The notes under the pieces were generated by a model that worked only from the letters and a program-made list of their open reading frames with translations, was not told the DNA's origin and ran no database searches. A stretch of DNA of 29,674 nt, taken from contig CALBSE010000002.1 of NCBI GenBank assembly GCA_937927725.1, positions 1 to 29,674 of the forward strand. Direction: 5' to 3'. Shown here one piece after another: positions 21,220-29,674 of this stretch (positions are counted from its first letter, which is position 1; the number at the start of each line of letters is the position of its first letter). Position numbers and translations under genes: made by a program. Source of the stretch: an uncultured Actinomycetes bacterium. Lineage in GTDB: Bacteria; Actinomycetota; Acidimicrobiia; Acidimicrobiales; Acidimicrobilacustridaceae.

Positions 21220-24194
21220 TGAACGGTGAATTAGATCAAGCTGCGGTAGCGGCTCTGCATCTCATGCAGAAAGGGCCTTTTGATTTCGAAAAAGCGAGTG
21301 ATTTCGCCAAAGAAACGGGGCAATCAAACTGCTCTGTCACGAAAGTTGAGATTATTTCGCGGCTTGCTGCACTCAAAGAGGAAGCCGGGCATGAACTAGT
21401 GCACAAGTGGAGAATTCGTATTGCCGAATGGGACGGCGATAACGGTCAGGAGTGGATTGGAAAATCTCAGCCGCGAACAACTGAAAGGCGGAATCTTTGC
21501 TACCAGCGACTTGGTTTCACTGACACGCAGGCCGTCGAGCTCGAACGATATTTTCCAGTCCCCGATACCGACGACGGTGGCTCAAAGATCAGCGGAAAAT
21601 TTGTACGCTGGTATCCCTCAGATTTCTCAAAGTCCCACGGTCTCTACTGGGATCAGTATTCCAACTACTTGCTTGAGCAGCGTCGAATGGACCCGAATGT
21701 TGTTGAGATGCTCAGGGAATCCACATTCGAAGTCGTCAGTCGCCTTGCAGATCCAACAAGAAACGATGTTTACGCCGCAAGAGGGTTGGTTGTCGGGTAT
21801 GTCCAAAGCGGTAAAACAACCAATTTCACCGGAGTAATAGCCCGCGCAATTGATGCAGGATACCGATTAATCATCGTCTTAGCTGGATCCCACGACATCC
21901 TTCGCAACCAAACCCAGCGGCGCCTGGATATGGAGCTAGTCGGTGTTGAAAATATCGAGAGCTTTGCGGGCAATGAACATGAGTACCAGCAAGATCCGGA
22001 TTGGTTGAACGAAAGGTTCATTCGTTACGGGCAGTTGCCAAGCCAACTTGGAGCCGCGAATATCATTCGGCTCACGGGATCTAACGATTTCAAAGAACTT
22101 GGCAACGGTATTTCAGCTCTCGAACTCGAAAAGGTTGCAAAGTCGCAACCTGTCAACAGCCCGGGAAACCTCGGGAGCTCTTCAGCTCGAATCGCTGTTG
22201 TCAAGAAGAACGCTATTCGACTCGATTCATTGGTTAGTGACCTTGAGAAGCTGGGTAAGCATCGTCTCAAAGATATTCCCGCTCTAATTATCGACGATGA
22301 GTCTGACCAAGCTTCGATAAACACGATCGATCCGAACAAACCAAAATCAAACGAGGATAAAAAGCGAACCGCGATCAATGCTCTAATTGTCAAGATATTG
22401 AAGCTTCTCCCAAGAGCGCAGTACATCGGCTACACCGCTACTCCATTTGCAAATGTCTTCATAGATCCCTCCAGCGAAGAAGACCTATTCCCCAGAAATT
22501 TCCTCATCACTCTTCCTCGGTCACCGGAATACATGGGGGCATCTGACTTCCACGACTCCGAGGACTCGGAGAACTCCGACGACCCTGCGCTCTCGAACAA
22601 AGCGGCATTCGTTCGAGAAATAACGAGTCCAATTGACGATGACGATAATGATTTACAGAGCGCGCTCGACTCGTTTCTGCTGACGGGCGCGATCAAACTC
22701 TACCGAGCCGCAAGCGGAGAACTCGGGGATTTTAAGCACCACACGATGCTCGTTCATCAAACTCATTTGCAGCAGGACCACCGAGATCTTGCTGACCGAA
22801 TCATCGAGTTATGGGATCACGCGGGATATCGAGCGGGCGGCGGCGAAAGTAGACTGAAAGCTTTACTGGCAAAGTTTGCAGTGGTTTCGAGCGCTCGGCA
22901 ACCAAACTTGCCTTTCCCACGTGATTACGCCGATCTTCGCAAATACGTTGGAGAAGCTCTCGAGCGCATCGAAAACAGCGGAGGCCCCTGCATAATCGTC
23001 AATGGCACCGAGGATGCCACGACCCCGGATTTCGATACGGAATCAGTCTGGAAGGTTGTCGTCGGTGGCGCCAAGCTCTCACGGGGGTACACCATCGAAG
23101 GATTGACGATTACATATTTCCGTCGTCGCACGAATGCCAAAGACACAATGATGCAAATGGGAAGATGGTTCGGCTACAGGCCGGGATATGGCGACCTTGT
23201 CCGTCTGTTCATAGGTACCCATGAACTAATCCCAAGGAAGCAGTCGAAAAACAGCAAGGCGAAGACGACTCCTAAGTACATAAATCTCTATGAAGCTTTC
23301 GCTGGTGCTTGCCAATGTGAAGAGGACTTCCGGGCCCTATTGAAGGCATATTCGCTTCCAGACGACGGCTCTGAACCAATAGAACCCGTGATGGTTCCTC
23401 CCGTCGTCGCCAACTATTTCCCGGAGTTGCTTCCAACGGCACCAAACAAGATGCGTAATGCTGAACTTTCATGGGAAAACCTAGGCGGCAAAACGGTTGC
23501 TCGCACCGTGACCACCGACGATCCCGATTTACTGCGAGAAAATCTAGATACACTGCAAAAATTACTCGATAAGTCCACAGCCGATTCGCGTCAAGGTCTC
23601 GAACTCGGAACGGTGAGCAGCAGATTCAAAGCTGATGTCTTTATTGCGCCACACGCTGAATTCGTCACTTTTCTTGAAGAATACAATTGGTCCACTTCCG
23701 CAGCAGTAAATGGAAGCTTCTCTTCTGTCATCAGTTTCTTCCGAGGAGACAAAGGCGATCCTGGCATCACCGACTGGGCCCTGATACTTCCGAAGCGGTC
23801 GTCTGGCGTAACTTCAGACCCACGTGAACACTCGTCGAATCTGAAAAAGATTATGAGAGTTCAACTTAGTGGGATGGAACTCGATCCAATCGAAAGAACA
23901 CGCAGTGAATCAGGCCGATTCGGGGTCTTCGCTGGCCGCAACCACCGCGAAATTGCACGTCAAATAGTTGCGGGGCCATTCACCAACGATGCCACCGAAG
24001 ACTCCCGAAAGCTCGCTGCCACAGGCCATGAGGGTCGCGGGGTCATCCTTCTTTGGGCGGTTTTCGCAAAACCATACGAATCCCATCGAGATGAAATCCC
24101 TACCGTTGGCTTCGAGTTACAGGTGCCCAGAAATGGTCTCCAGAAAGCACCGGTTTGGAAAATTAGAAACCAAGCGGGTGGCGGCTTCGTCTAG
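21219..24194 (+). CDS. Z1-domain ATPase
   Basis: The 991-residue protein starts at the ATG at 21219, overlapping the previous stop by one base; a longer reading to 21153 is not needed. It has a helicase-like P-loop core: Walker A GYVQSGKTTN near 195-205, Walker B ALIIDDESDQ near 355-365, and a TATP motif in YIGYTATPFAN. The Z1 signature GGAKLSRGYTIEGLTITYF with DTMMQMGRWFGYR follows near 620-655. Z1 proteins are predicted ATP-dependent DNA translocases or remodelers in restriction systems with GHKL and nuclease partners. The region after about 750 is less conserved. It ends 155 bases before the restriction enzyme gene. Confidence 0.93.
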   Translation: MNGELDQAAVAALHLMQKGPFDFEKASDFAKETGQSNCSVTKVEIISRLAALKEEAGHELVHKWRIRIAEWDGDNGQEWIGKSQPRTTERRNLCYQRLGFTDTQAVELERYFPVPDTDDGGSKISGKFVRWYPSDFSKSHGLYWDQYSNYLLEQRRMDPNVVEMLRESTFEVVSRLADPTRNDVYAARGLVVGYVQSGKTTNFTGVIARAIDAGYRLIIVLAGSHDILRNQTQRRLDMELVGVENIESFAGNEHEYQQDPDWLNERFIRYGQLPSQLGAANIIRLTGSNDFKELGNGISALELEKVAKSQPVNSPGNLGSSSARIAVVKKNAIRLDSLVSDLEKLGKHRLKDIPALIIDDESDQASINTIDPNKPKSNEDKKRTAINALIVKILKLLPRAQYIGYTATPFANVFIDPSSEEDLFPRNFLITLPRSPEYMGASDFHDSEDSENSDDPALSNKAAFVREITSPIDDDDNDLQSALDSFLLTGAIKLYRAASGELGDFKHHTMLVHQTHLQQDHRDLADRIIELWDHAGYRAGGGESRLKALLAKFAVVSSARQPNLPFPRDYADLRKYVGEALERIENSGGPCIIVNGTEDATTPDFDTESVWKVVVGGAKLSRGYTIEGLTITYFRRRTNAKDTMMQMGRWFGYRPGYGDLVRLFIGTHELIPRKQSKNSKAKTTPKYINLYEAFAGACQCEEDFRALLKAYSLPDDGSEPIEPVMVPPVVANYFPELLPTAPNKMRNAELSWENLGGKTVARTVTTDDPDLLRENLDTLQKLLDKSTADSRQGLELGTVSSRFKADVFIAPHAEFVTFLEEYNWSTSAAVNGSFSSVISFFRGDKGDPGITDWALILPKRSSGVTSDPREHSSNLKKIMRVQLSGMELDPIERTRSESGRFGVFAGRNHREIARQIVAGPFTNDATEDSRKLAATGHEGRGVILLWAVFAKPYESHRDEIPTVGFELQVPRNGLQKAPVWKIRNQAGGGFV

Positions 24195-24349
24195 ATCGAA
24201 TGAGTCTTCTTGTCGATAAAACCACGGGACATCTAATTCTCAATCAAAGACAAACGATTCAAGATCAATTTTTCTTATCTCAACACAGTTCAACATTGAT
24301 GGGTAGCGGATTATGTGAACGTTCGTTTTCTTCATAGATCGGCGGGGAC

Positions 24350-25738
24350 GTGAGTAATCTTCCGAGCGAAATTTACGAGAGATGGCTCTCAGAGCTCAAT
24401 ATCTCACGATTACATAGAATACTTTTGGCCCTCAGGTGCGAGACGGTCCTCGTCAAGCATCTGCAGCGCAACAACAATTCAAAAAATCAGATTTATCTTG
24501 CTCCTACTGCAAACCATCTCGCAGGTCTGCCGCTGGGAACTCCAATCCCAAGTCTTGGATCTTCGATGAAGAAGGGTGGCAATTCCGGCTCGCTCTTCAC
24601 TATCCCGCTTTCTTTCTCATGGATCTCTCCGTCCGGAGTCGTGCGAGCACCAGACGCGAAACTTTGCGATTACCCCCAATACCCCGAAGTTCGTTTTTCA
24701 GGTTTCCTAAAAGGTTGTTTAGATCCGCCTTCGTACCTCCTCACAAGAGAGAAGCGGGGAACTGAAGAAGGCCGGATACTTCTCATCGGCGTTTCGAGAT
24801 CTACTGGCGAGTGCTACGGCCTCGTCGTCCCAGCGACAGTTGCTCTCAACAATGCCTTGAGGGCAATCCCCACTGAACGCCAAGGAATTCTCGAGGTCTG
24901 GTCTCTTACTGACAGTTATTCGGGTGACTCCCGCTCTCAATTACTTGGGCGTCTCTGTGAGGTCTCGCGTCAAGATTGGATTCGGAGTAAACGTTTGACG
25001 AAGGACGGGCTGGTCCCGTACCGAGCGCGCAACGGTGGCGGTTACACCCTCGAGGCGGAGCTCGGGATCGTTTCTAACTCCAAAGCAGGGCCCGATTTTC
25101 GCGGTTGGGAGGTAAAGCAACACGGCGTGAACTCATTAGCTCGTCCTCGACGCGGCGAGGTAACACTCTTTGATATCGCTCCCGATGGTGGTGAATACAC
25201 AGAGCTTGGGCCGGTTGAATTTGGATTCCTACGCGGACGGGCAAAACCATCGACCGATCGTTTTGATTTCACAGGAAAGCATCGAGGATCAAAGCGCGTT
25301 GAATCGACAGGACTGCACCTTGAAATTCTTGGATTCGAAGAATCACGAGTAGATCCCAGTGGCTCCATATGCCTTCAAGACGATTCGGGGTTGACGGCAA
25401 TGTCTTGGTCGTTCACAAAACTCGTCGAGCACTGGAACAGAAAGCACGCACAAGCAGCGTTTATTGGGTCTGAAAAGCGCGACGTGACAGCTGATTCTTT
25501 GCCTATTCGTGAATACCGTTATGCACAACAAGTTGAGTTAGGCACAGGAACTGATTTTTCCAAATTTCTTTCAGCGATCAAAGAGGGCACTATCGCATTT
25601 GATCCGGGGATCAAGGTCGAAAGAGAAAAGAGTGGTAGCTGGAAAGCTCACGCCAGATATCCATTCCGAATTAGTTCCGGCGACCTGCAATCGCTCTACG
25701 CAGACTTTGAGCTCGTGAATGCCTGCAGTCAGTCCTAA
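24350..25738 (+). CDS. MvaI/BcnI-family type II restriction endonuclease
   Basis: The C-terminal half carries the MvaI/BcnI signature: NGGGYTLEAELGI (228-240), then PDFRGWEVKQH (248-258), with catalytic residues D249 and E254-V-K256 and likely E235. MvaI cuts CC(A/T)GG and BcnI CC(C/G)GG, and both act as monomers, so this enzyme probably cuts a related five-base site. The N-terminal 220 residues are extra to the core and may recognise DNA or a partner. The start is GTG at 24350 with GGCGGGG very close before it. Its stop lies eight bases from the stop of the convergent methyltransferase gene. Confidence 0.88.
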   Translation: MSNLPSEIYERWLSELNISRLHRILLALRCETVLVKHLQRNNNSKNQIYLAPTANHLAGLPLGTPIPSLGSSMKKGGNSGSLFTIPLSFSWISPSGVVRAPDAKLCDYPQYPEVRFSGFLKGCLDPPSYLLTREKRGTEEGRILLIGVSRSTGECYGLVVPATVALNNALRAIPTERQGILEVWSLTDSYSGDSRSQLLGRLCEVSRQDWIRSKRLTKDGLVPYRARNGGGYTLEAELGIVSNSKAGPDFRGWEVKQHGVNSLARPRRGEVTLFDIAPDGGEYTELGPVEFGFLRGRAKPSTDRFDFTGKHRGSKRVESTGLHLEILGFEESRVDPSGSICLQDDSGLTAMSWSFTKLVEHWNRKHAQAAFIGSEKRDVTADSLPIREYRYAQQVELGTGTDFSKFLSAIKEGTIAFDPGIKVEREKSGSWKAHARYPFRISSGDLQSLYADFELVNACSQS

Positions 25739-25746
25739 ACGATTCG

Positions 25747-26820
25747 TCAGGACGCGATTTGGCTCGTTCCATTCAGAAGCTCGCTCAGGTCAGGCGCCAT
25801 CGCTTTTGCTATTGCGCCCATCATTGGAACAACGACGCTGTTTCCAAATTGCTTGTACGCCTGGGTGTCGCTTACTGGGATTCTGAAAGTATCCGGAAAG
25901 CCCATCAGACGTGCACACTCGCGAGGCGTAAGCCGGCGAGGTCGAGACCGTTTCCCGCGGCTAATAAGAACCTCTGAACCATCTTTGTAATAGCGAGCAG
26001 AAAGAGTCCTAGCGACATCATCTGGTCCTACCAACCCGTACCCAAATCCGTTGCCCGCCGCTTTGTGCTTCGCTGCATAATTCTGCAGGTAGTCCCATAG
26101 GTTTGGAGTAAGTATGTATTTGCGATCGACTTCCCCTCGCGAGTTTGTGAACGGAGCTTCTGGCTTCTCGCTACCGTCTTCGGGATGAAGCACCTTCGCC
26201 ATTGTTGGTTGCTTGTGGGGAACTCGCACCGAATCGAAATCAAAAGTGCGGCCTTGGGAACGATCTGAGTCATATCCAACGATGATGATCCGCTGGCGAC
26301 CTTGGGGAACCCATGAACGAGCATCCATCACTCGATACGAAATGTCGTAGCCGAGATCGTCACGAAGCACCTTTTGAATTACTTCAAATGTCCGACCTTT
26401 GTCATGCGATTTTAAGTTGCGCACGTTTTCAAGGAGGAAAGCGGCCGGTCGTTTCTCATTCAATATCCGAGCTACATCAAAGAAGAGAGTTCCTTGGGTT
26501 TTATCTTGAAAACCATGGGCCCGACCTAACGCATTCTTTTTTGAGACCCCAGCAATCGAAAATGGTTGGCAGGGAAAGCCTGCCAACAACACGTCATGAT
26601 CAGGGATTTCGGTTTCATCTACTTGCGTGATGTCTCCAGCAAATTCATGCCTCGCTGACTGGCCGAAGTTCGCTTCATAAGTCTGAACTGCGTACTTATT
26701 CCACTCGGAAGTGAAAACACAATCGCCGCCGACTGCGTCAAAAGCCCTACGAATTCCGCCAATTCCCGCAAAAAGATCAATGAATCGAAATTGGTTCTCA
26801 AGTTTTCGTTTGGAACTCAT
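25747..26820 (-). CDS. Dcm-like DNA (cytosine-5) methyltransferase
   Basis: All C5-methyltransferase motifs are visible in 357 residues: FAGIGG (17-22), the catalytic GFPCQPFS with C84, ENVRNL (131-136), QGRQRIIIVG (173-182) and the end motifs RRLTPRECARLMGF and QFGNSVVVP. The target-recognition region (about 232-290), with KYILTPNLWDYL, GNGFGYGLV and RTLSARYYKDGSEVLI, agrees closely with E. coli Dcm and M.EcoRII as I recall them. That predicts methylation of the inner C of CCWGG. It should protect the host from the neighbouring restriction enzymes. It is convergent with the MvaI-like gene and lies 176 bases downstream of the HNH gene on the same strand. The symbol dcm is not assigned because this is an R-M enzyme. 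Confidence 0.95.
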   Translation of the reverse strand: MSSKRKLENQFRFIDLFAGIGGIRRAFDAVGGDCVFTSEWNKYAVQTYEANFGQSARHEFAGDITQVDETEIPDHDVLLAGFPCQPFSIAGVSKKNALGRAHGFQDKTQGTLFFDVARILNEKRPAAFLLENVRNLKSHDKGRTFEVIQKVLRDDLGYDISYRVMDARSWVPQGRQRIIIVGYDSDRSQGRTFDFDSVRVPHKQPTMAKVLHPEDGSEKPEAPFTNSRGEVDRKYILTPNLWDYLQNYAAKHKAAGNGFGYGLVGPDDVARTLSARYYKDGSEVLISRGKRSRPRRLTPRECARLMGFPDTFRIPVSDTQAYKQFGNSVVVPMMGAIAKAMAPDLSELLNGTSQIAS

Positions 26821-26996
26821 GGGCGATTCGAAAACTTCCTGTAGGCGTACTTTTGATCTTTTGGCAACTCTTATTCAGCGCCACCTCACAAATGTAGTTG
26901 TCCTGTGTGACAGACCCGGGCAATTTTGCCTATCGCGAGGGCTTGCCGCCGACATCGTTTTCTTTAGACGCCAGCCAAACGATGAGAAGTCAACTG

Positions 26997-28460
26997 CTAT
27001 GACTTTTGAGCCTCTTCACCGCGCTTGGAATTTGCTTCCCAGTGAAGTCTCAACCATTTCCGACACGCCTTGTCAACATCGACCATTAGACGAGAACCAT
27101 TCAAAGCGGCGTAGGCGGGATACACCAGCAATTCTGGACTAATCGCTATCAAGAGACTTTCGGGATTCACTCGAATTGCTCCCCGATCAAACAGGCGATG
27201 GATATCGCGGCGCAGAAGCAACCCTCCACTTTCATGATGTCGCCCATGATCTGCATAGCTATACAGGTGACAAGCTTCGAGAACCGCTGAAGGCGTTGGC
27301 CCAGTGATTGCGCACATACTTCCGAACAATTGAATGAGTTTTTCCCGAAATTTCGCTTGACCAACTCGAACTCGAGTGACTGCTAATCGGTGACCATGTT
27401 TCAAGAGTTGTGATCGAGCGGTGACTCTCGCGATTTCAAACGGTGCACTATCTGGCCCCAAATTGATTAATGAGGTGAAAGATTCCCATCTCATTTCCCG
27501 GAATGAGTGTTGAGATTTAGGTTTCAAACATACCGATCTAAGTTGAGAAGCGCTAAGGGCTCCGGCGGCGTCAATCCAAAACGCTTCGTGAGAAGATCGA
27601 TACTTGGTCACAGCAATAGTTGTCTTCGATGGATCCTTGAATTCGCTCTTACAGTTGCTGCAGCGGAAGGGAATTTCACGAGTCTCCCGATTCTTAAATT
27701 TCGAAGAGTTGCAATCTGGGCAACGAGTGATCGTTTTTTCACCTAGTTCGATTTCTATGTGGTCAATAACCGACAGGCCCAGCAGCGCTGATCCATCCCA
27801 GATCACTATTCGGTCGCCCACTGCGATGTAATCGTGACAAGGGACCGTGCTGTCCCAGCTGTAGTAGGAGTCAGGTCGATCATCCCAACCAGCCCCCAAC
27901 CCAATTTCACGTGGTTTGCCACTGGCGAGGGCCAACCATGACCGCACGGGTATGGGTTCAGCCTGAGGGTCTGGAGCTTCTACTCGGAACCAACCCTTGG
28001 CTCCTGGGATTGGAGTAGCAACTTCATTTTCCTCGAATGCACCCCCCAGTTCAGGAATCAAAAACATCTTGTACCGCTTCTGACTATCCCGCTGAATGCG
28101 AACGGTCTGCCCCACAGTTGCACCAAGCGAAGCAAAAATCTCACTCGGTCGCGATAGTCGAAGTTCGTTGCGAGTACCTCTGCGTTCTTTATTGTTGTAG
28201 TGAGTGAGAGTCAGCAGTTCAGCCACATCCAACTGTGGAAATTCGAAGTCTAGGTTCAACTCAGAATTTCCCTGGCTGTTAGTTTTCCATTCTCCTTCAC
28301 TCGCGAAGAAGCTCTTTAACGCTAGAGAGATAGAGATTCTGCTCTGATGGCTTCTTTCGCCTACGTCTGTTGGGGTCAGAATTTTCTGAATTGTGACTGT
28401 CTGAACCGTTGTGTCAGCTAGCAATTTGGATGAATACTGAGTCTCAAGATGTTCCGCCAT
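26997..28460 (-). CDS. EcoRII-N (B3-like) / zinc ribbon / HNH endonuclease
   Basis: The N-terminal 155 residues match the EcoRII N-terminal domain: ILTPTDVGERSHQSRISI (27-44) and HYNNKERRGTRNELRLSR (87-104), the pattern of the B3-like fold that recognises CCWGG in EcoRII. A strand-rich region with VGDRIVIWDG follows. A zinc ribbon has C247, C250, C267 and C270. The C-terminal HNH nuclease has MCAITG (C383), LEACHLYSYA (H398) and GGLLLRRDIHRLFD (H421), and belongs to the HNH variant with a Gly-Gly where others have Asn-Gly. The catalytic EcoRII nuclease domain is replaced by HNH. Only a weak ribosome site precedes the ATG. It is divergent from the amidase gene. Confidence 0.85.
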   Translation of the reverse strand: MAEHLETQYSSKLLADTTVQTVTIQKILTPTDVGERSHQSRISISLALKSFFASEGEWKTNSQGNSELNLDFEFPQLDVAELLTLTHYNNKERRGTRNELRLSRPSEIFASLGATVGQTVRIQRDSQKRYKMFLIPELGGAFEENEVATPIPGAKGWFRVEAPDPQAEPIPVRSWLALASGKPREIGLGAGWDDRPDSYYSWDSTVPCHDYIAVGDRIVIWDGSALLGLSVIDHIEIELGEKTITRCPDCNSSKFKNRETREIPFRCSNCKSEFKDPSKTTIAVTKYRSSHEAFWIDAAGALSASQLRSVCLKPKSQHSFREMRWESFTSLINLGPDSAPFEIARVTARSQLLKHGHRLAVTRVRVGQAKFREKLIQLFGSMCAITGPTPSAVLEACHLYSYADHGRHHESGGLLLRRDIHRLFDRGAIRVNPESLLIAISPELLVYPAYAALNGSRLMVDVDKACRKWLRLHWEANSKRGEEAQKS

Positions 28461-28703
28461 GCCGAAAATTTAACTGATCTTAAAAATTTGAGCAGGCTTT
28501 TGTGGCCTCTGGAAAGCTGATGAGAATGTGGCTCAGATTCTGCTCATTTTGTTTAGTGACTGTTGGATCATTTTGATCTCTTCAGACTACAAATCCCTTG
28601 GCATTCTTTGATATCCGGATAATCGTTTGATGTCAGTAGACCTGCTAGCGACCCCACACCTGAATGGTTCGTTCAAAATGCGTCTCAGGGTAAACCAGAG
28701 ATC
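28461..28703. other. Divergent intergenic region between HNH and amidase genes
   Basis: About 240 A/T-rich bases that must hold promoters for both genes. A perfect 10-bp palindrome, TATCCGGATA, lies at 28612-28621. I cannot place a well-spaced promoter. Confidence 0.4.
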
Positions 28704-29531
28704 ATGACTTTCCTACCTAATTTTGTTGGAGTTGTCACAGCAGCAATCCTTCTCGCGTCGTGTAGTGGGGCCTCGTCAACCCCTCGCCCAGAAGAGACCT
28801 CGAAAATTGAGTCGTCAACAACGACGACTGGGCTGACCACCGCATCATCGACCACAACGACGATCTCCAAGCTTCCGCTCAGCGGGAAGGTCATCGCCAT
28901 CGATGCCGGCCACAACGGTGGCAACGCCGCACACTCTGCCGACATCAATCAACTCGTCGATGCCGGCAACGGCGTGACGAAAGCCTGCGATACCAGCGGC
29001 ACTGCATCGAACGATGGCTACGCCGAATACGAGTTCACGCTTTCGGTCGCTAAAGATCTTCAGGCATTGCTGCAAGCACAAGGCGCAACCGTTGTGATGG
29101 TGCGCAACGATTCAGGCGGCTGGGGTCCGTGCATCACGCAACGCGCAAAGATCGGTAACGACGCGAACGCCGACATCGCCATTTCCATTCACGGTGACGG
29201 TAACGATTCGCCCGGTACACGTGGCTTCCATGTGCTCGTTCCGCAAACAACAAATGTGAACGCGGCGATCGCGCCAGCCTCAAACCGATTTGGCACACTG
29301 CTGCGTGACTCGTTCGTCACTACCGGTATGCCGGTGTCGAATTACTTGGGCACGAACGGCATCATGCCCCGAGGCGATCTTGGCGGACTCAACCTCTCCA
29401 CCGTCCCCAAGGTGTTCATTGAATGCGGGAACATGCGCAACGCCACCGATGCATCAATGATGCGCTCGGGGACATTCCAGCAATCTGCGGCCACCGCAAT
29501 CGATGCAGCCATCGTTCAGTTCCTGAGCTGA
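28704..29531 (+). CDS. Lipoprotein N-acetylmuramoyl-L-alanine amidase (Amidase_3)
   Basis: The N-terminus is a lipoprotein signal with lipobox LASC (C20), followed by a Thr/Ser-rich linker (about 25-58) and an Amidase_3 domain. The zinc ligands are visible: H70 in AIDAGHNG, E110 in YEFTLS and H163 in ISIHGDGN, and the catalytic Glu is E240 in FIECGNM. The enzyme should cleave the bond between N-acetylmuramic acid and L-alanine in peptidoglycan on the outer side of the membrane. The domain, including the ASNDGYAEYEF insertion, resembles mycobacterial Rv3717. It appears to be a host chromosomal gene flanking the defence island. Confidence 0.93.
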   Translation: MTFLPNFVGVVTAAILLASCSGASSTPRPEETSKIESSTTTTGLTTASSTTTTISKLPLSGKVIAIDAGHNGGNAAHSADINQLVDAGNGVTKACDTSGTASNDGYAEYEFTLSVAKDLQALLQAQGATVVMVRNDSGGWGPCITQRAKIGNDANADIAISIHGDGNDSPGTRGFHVLVPQTTNVNAAIAPASNRFGTLLRDSFVTTGMPVSNYLGTNGIMPRGDLGGLNLSTVPKVFIECGNMRNATDASMMRSGTFQQSAATAIDAAIVQFLS

Positions 29532-29622
29532 CCGGTGATTTCGCCCCAAGCGCACATTTCGCCACACTTCGTGTGTTACCCCTCTAGCGCGACCTTTCCG
29601 GTCTGCGAACGAAAGGGGCTTC

Positions 29623-29674
29623 ATGTCTTCCACCACTGCCATCATCGCCATCGGCTCAATGCATCCCAACGACG
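29623..29674 (+). CDS. Start of an unidentified gene (partial)
   Basis: An ATG at 29623 with AAAGGGG six bases upstream opens a frame beginning MSSTTAIIAIGSMHPND that runs off the window. The ribosome site supports a real start. The segment is too short to name the product. Confidence 0.6.
   Translation, partial: MSSTTAIIAIGSMHPND

Noticed and set aside
18361..28703. Search for attachment sites, integrase or flanking direct repeats of the defence island
   Set aside because: None were seen by eye. The island is proposed only from gene content and base composition.
29563..29575. Small hairpin CACAC-TTC-GTGTG after the amidase gene
   Set aside because: The stem is only five pairs and no T-run follows, so a terminator call is not supported.
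1..29674. CRISPR arrays, tRNA or rRNA genes and insertion sequences
   Set aside because: No regularly spaced repeats, cloverleaf-like segments or transposase genes were recognised.

Overview
The window looks like chromosome of an actinobacterium (Actinomycetota), possibly an Acidimicrobiia-type lineage of moderate G+C. The clues are Thr/Pro-rich linkers, a lipoprotein amidase of the mycobacterial Rv3717 type, a DUF4190 zinc-ribbon membrane protein and frequent GTG/TTG starts. The lineage is inferred from style, not from a marker gene. I found no tRNA, rRNA, CRISPR array or insertion sequence.

Region 1 (1-6.3 kb) holds mixed genes: the 3' end of a gene with an acidic tail, a NERD-nuclease/UvrD-like helicase, a two-TM protein with a DUF3862/SmpA-like domain, a coupled pair of unknown genes (one weakly sliding-clamp-like with a YbjN-like tail), a DEDDh exonuclease with a BRCT domain, a DUF4236 protein and a macrodomain protein.

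Region 2 (6.6-15.6 kb) is a phospho-signalling locus. The minus arm encodes a TerY-like vWA protein, an apparently active membrane-anchored PP2C phosphatase, an apparently active Ser/Thr kinase, a DA1-like zinc metallopeptidase and a second PP2C-fold protein that has lost most metal ligands. The plus arm, ending exactly where the minus arm ends, encodes a 44-residue membrane peptide, a pseudokinase made only of a C-lobe with an Ig-like tail, and a DUF4407 coiled-coil membrane protein. The vWA/PP2C/kinase core is the known TerY-P triad. The surrounding set (pseudokinase, pseudophosphatase, DUF4407, DA1 peptidase) is the best candidate here for an undescribed system. A DUF4190 gene lies divergently beside it.

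Region 3 (15.7-18.4 kb) has small zinc-binding proteins and a zinc-ribbon Mrr-like nuclease.

Region 4 (18.6-28.5 kb), visibly more A/T rich, is a defence island: a MORC/MutL-like GHKL ATPase, a DUF4420 PD-(D/E)XK protein and a Z1-domain ATPase, coupled by one-base stop/start overlaps. They are followed by an MvaI/BcnI-family restriction enzyme, a convergent Dcm-like C5 methyltransferase and an EcoRII-N/zinc-ribbon/HNH nuclease. All three restriction-modification proteins carry features that point to CCWGG as a shared target. A promoter with an overlapping perfect palindrome precedes the ATPase gene.

Region 5 (28.7 kb to the end) has a lipoprotein N-acetylmuramoyl-L-alanine amidase and the start of another gene.
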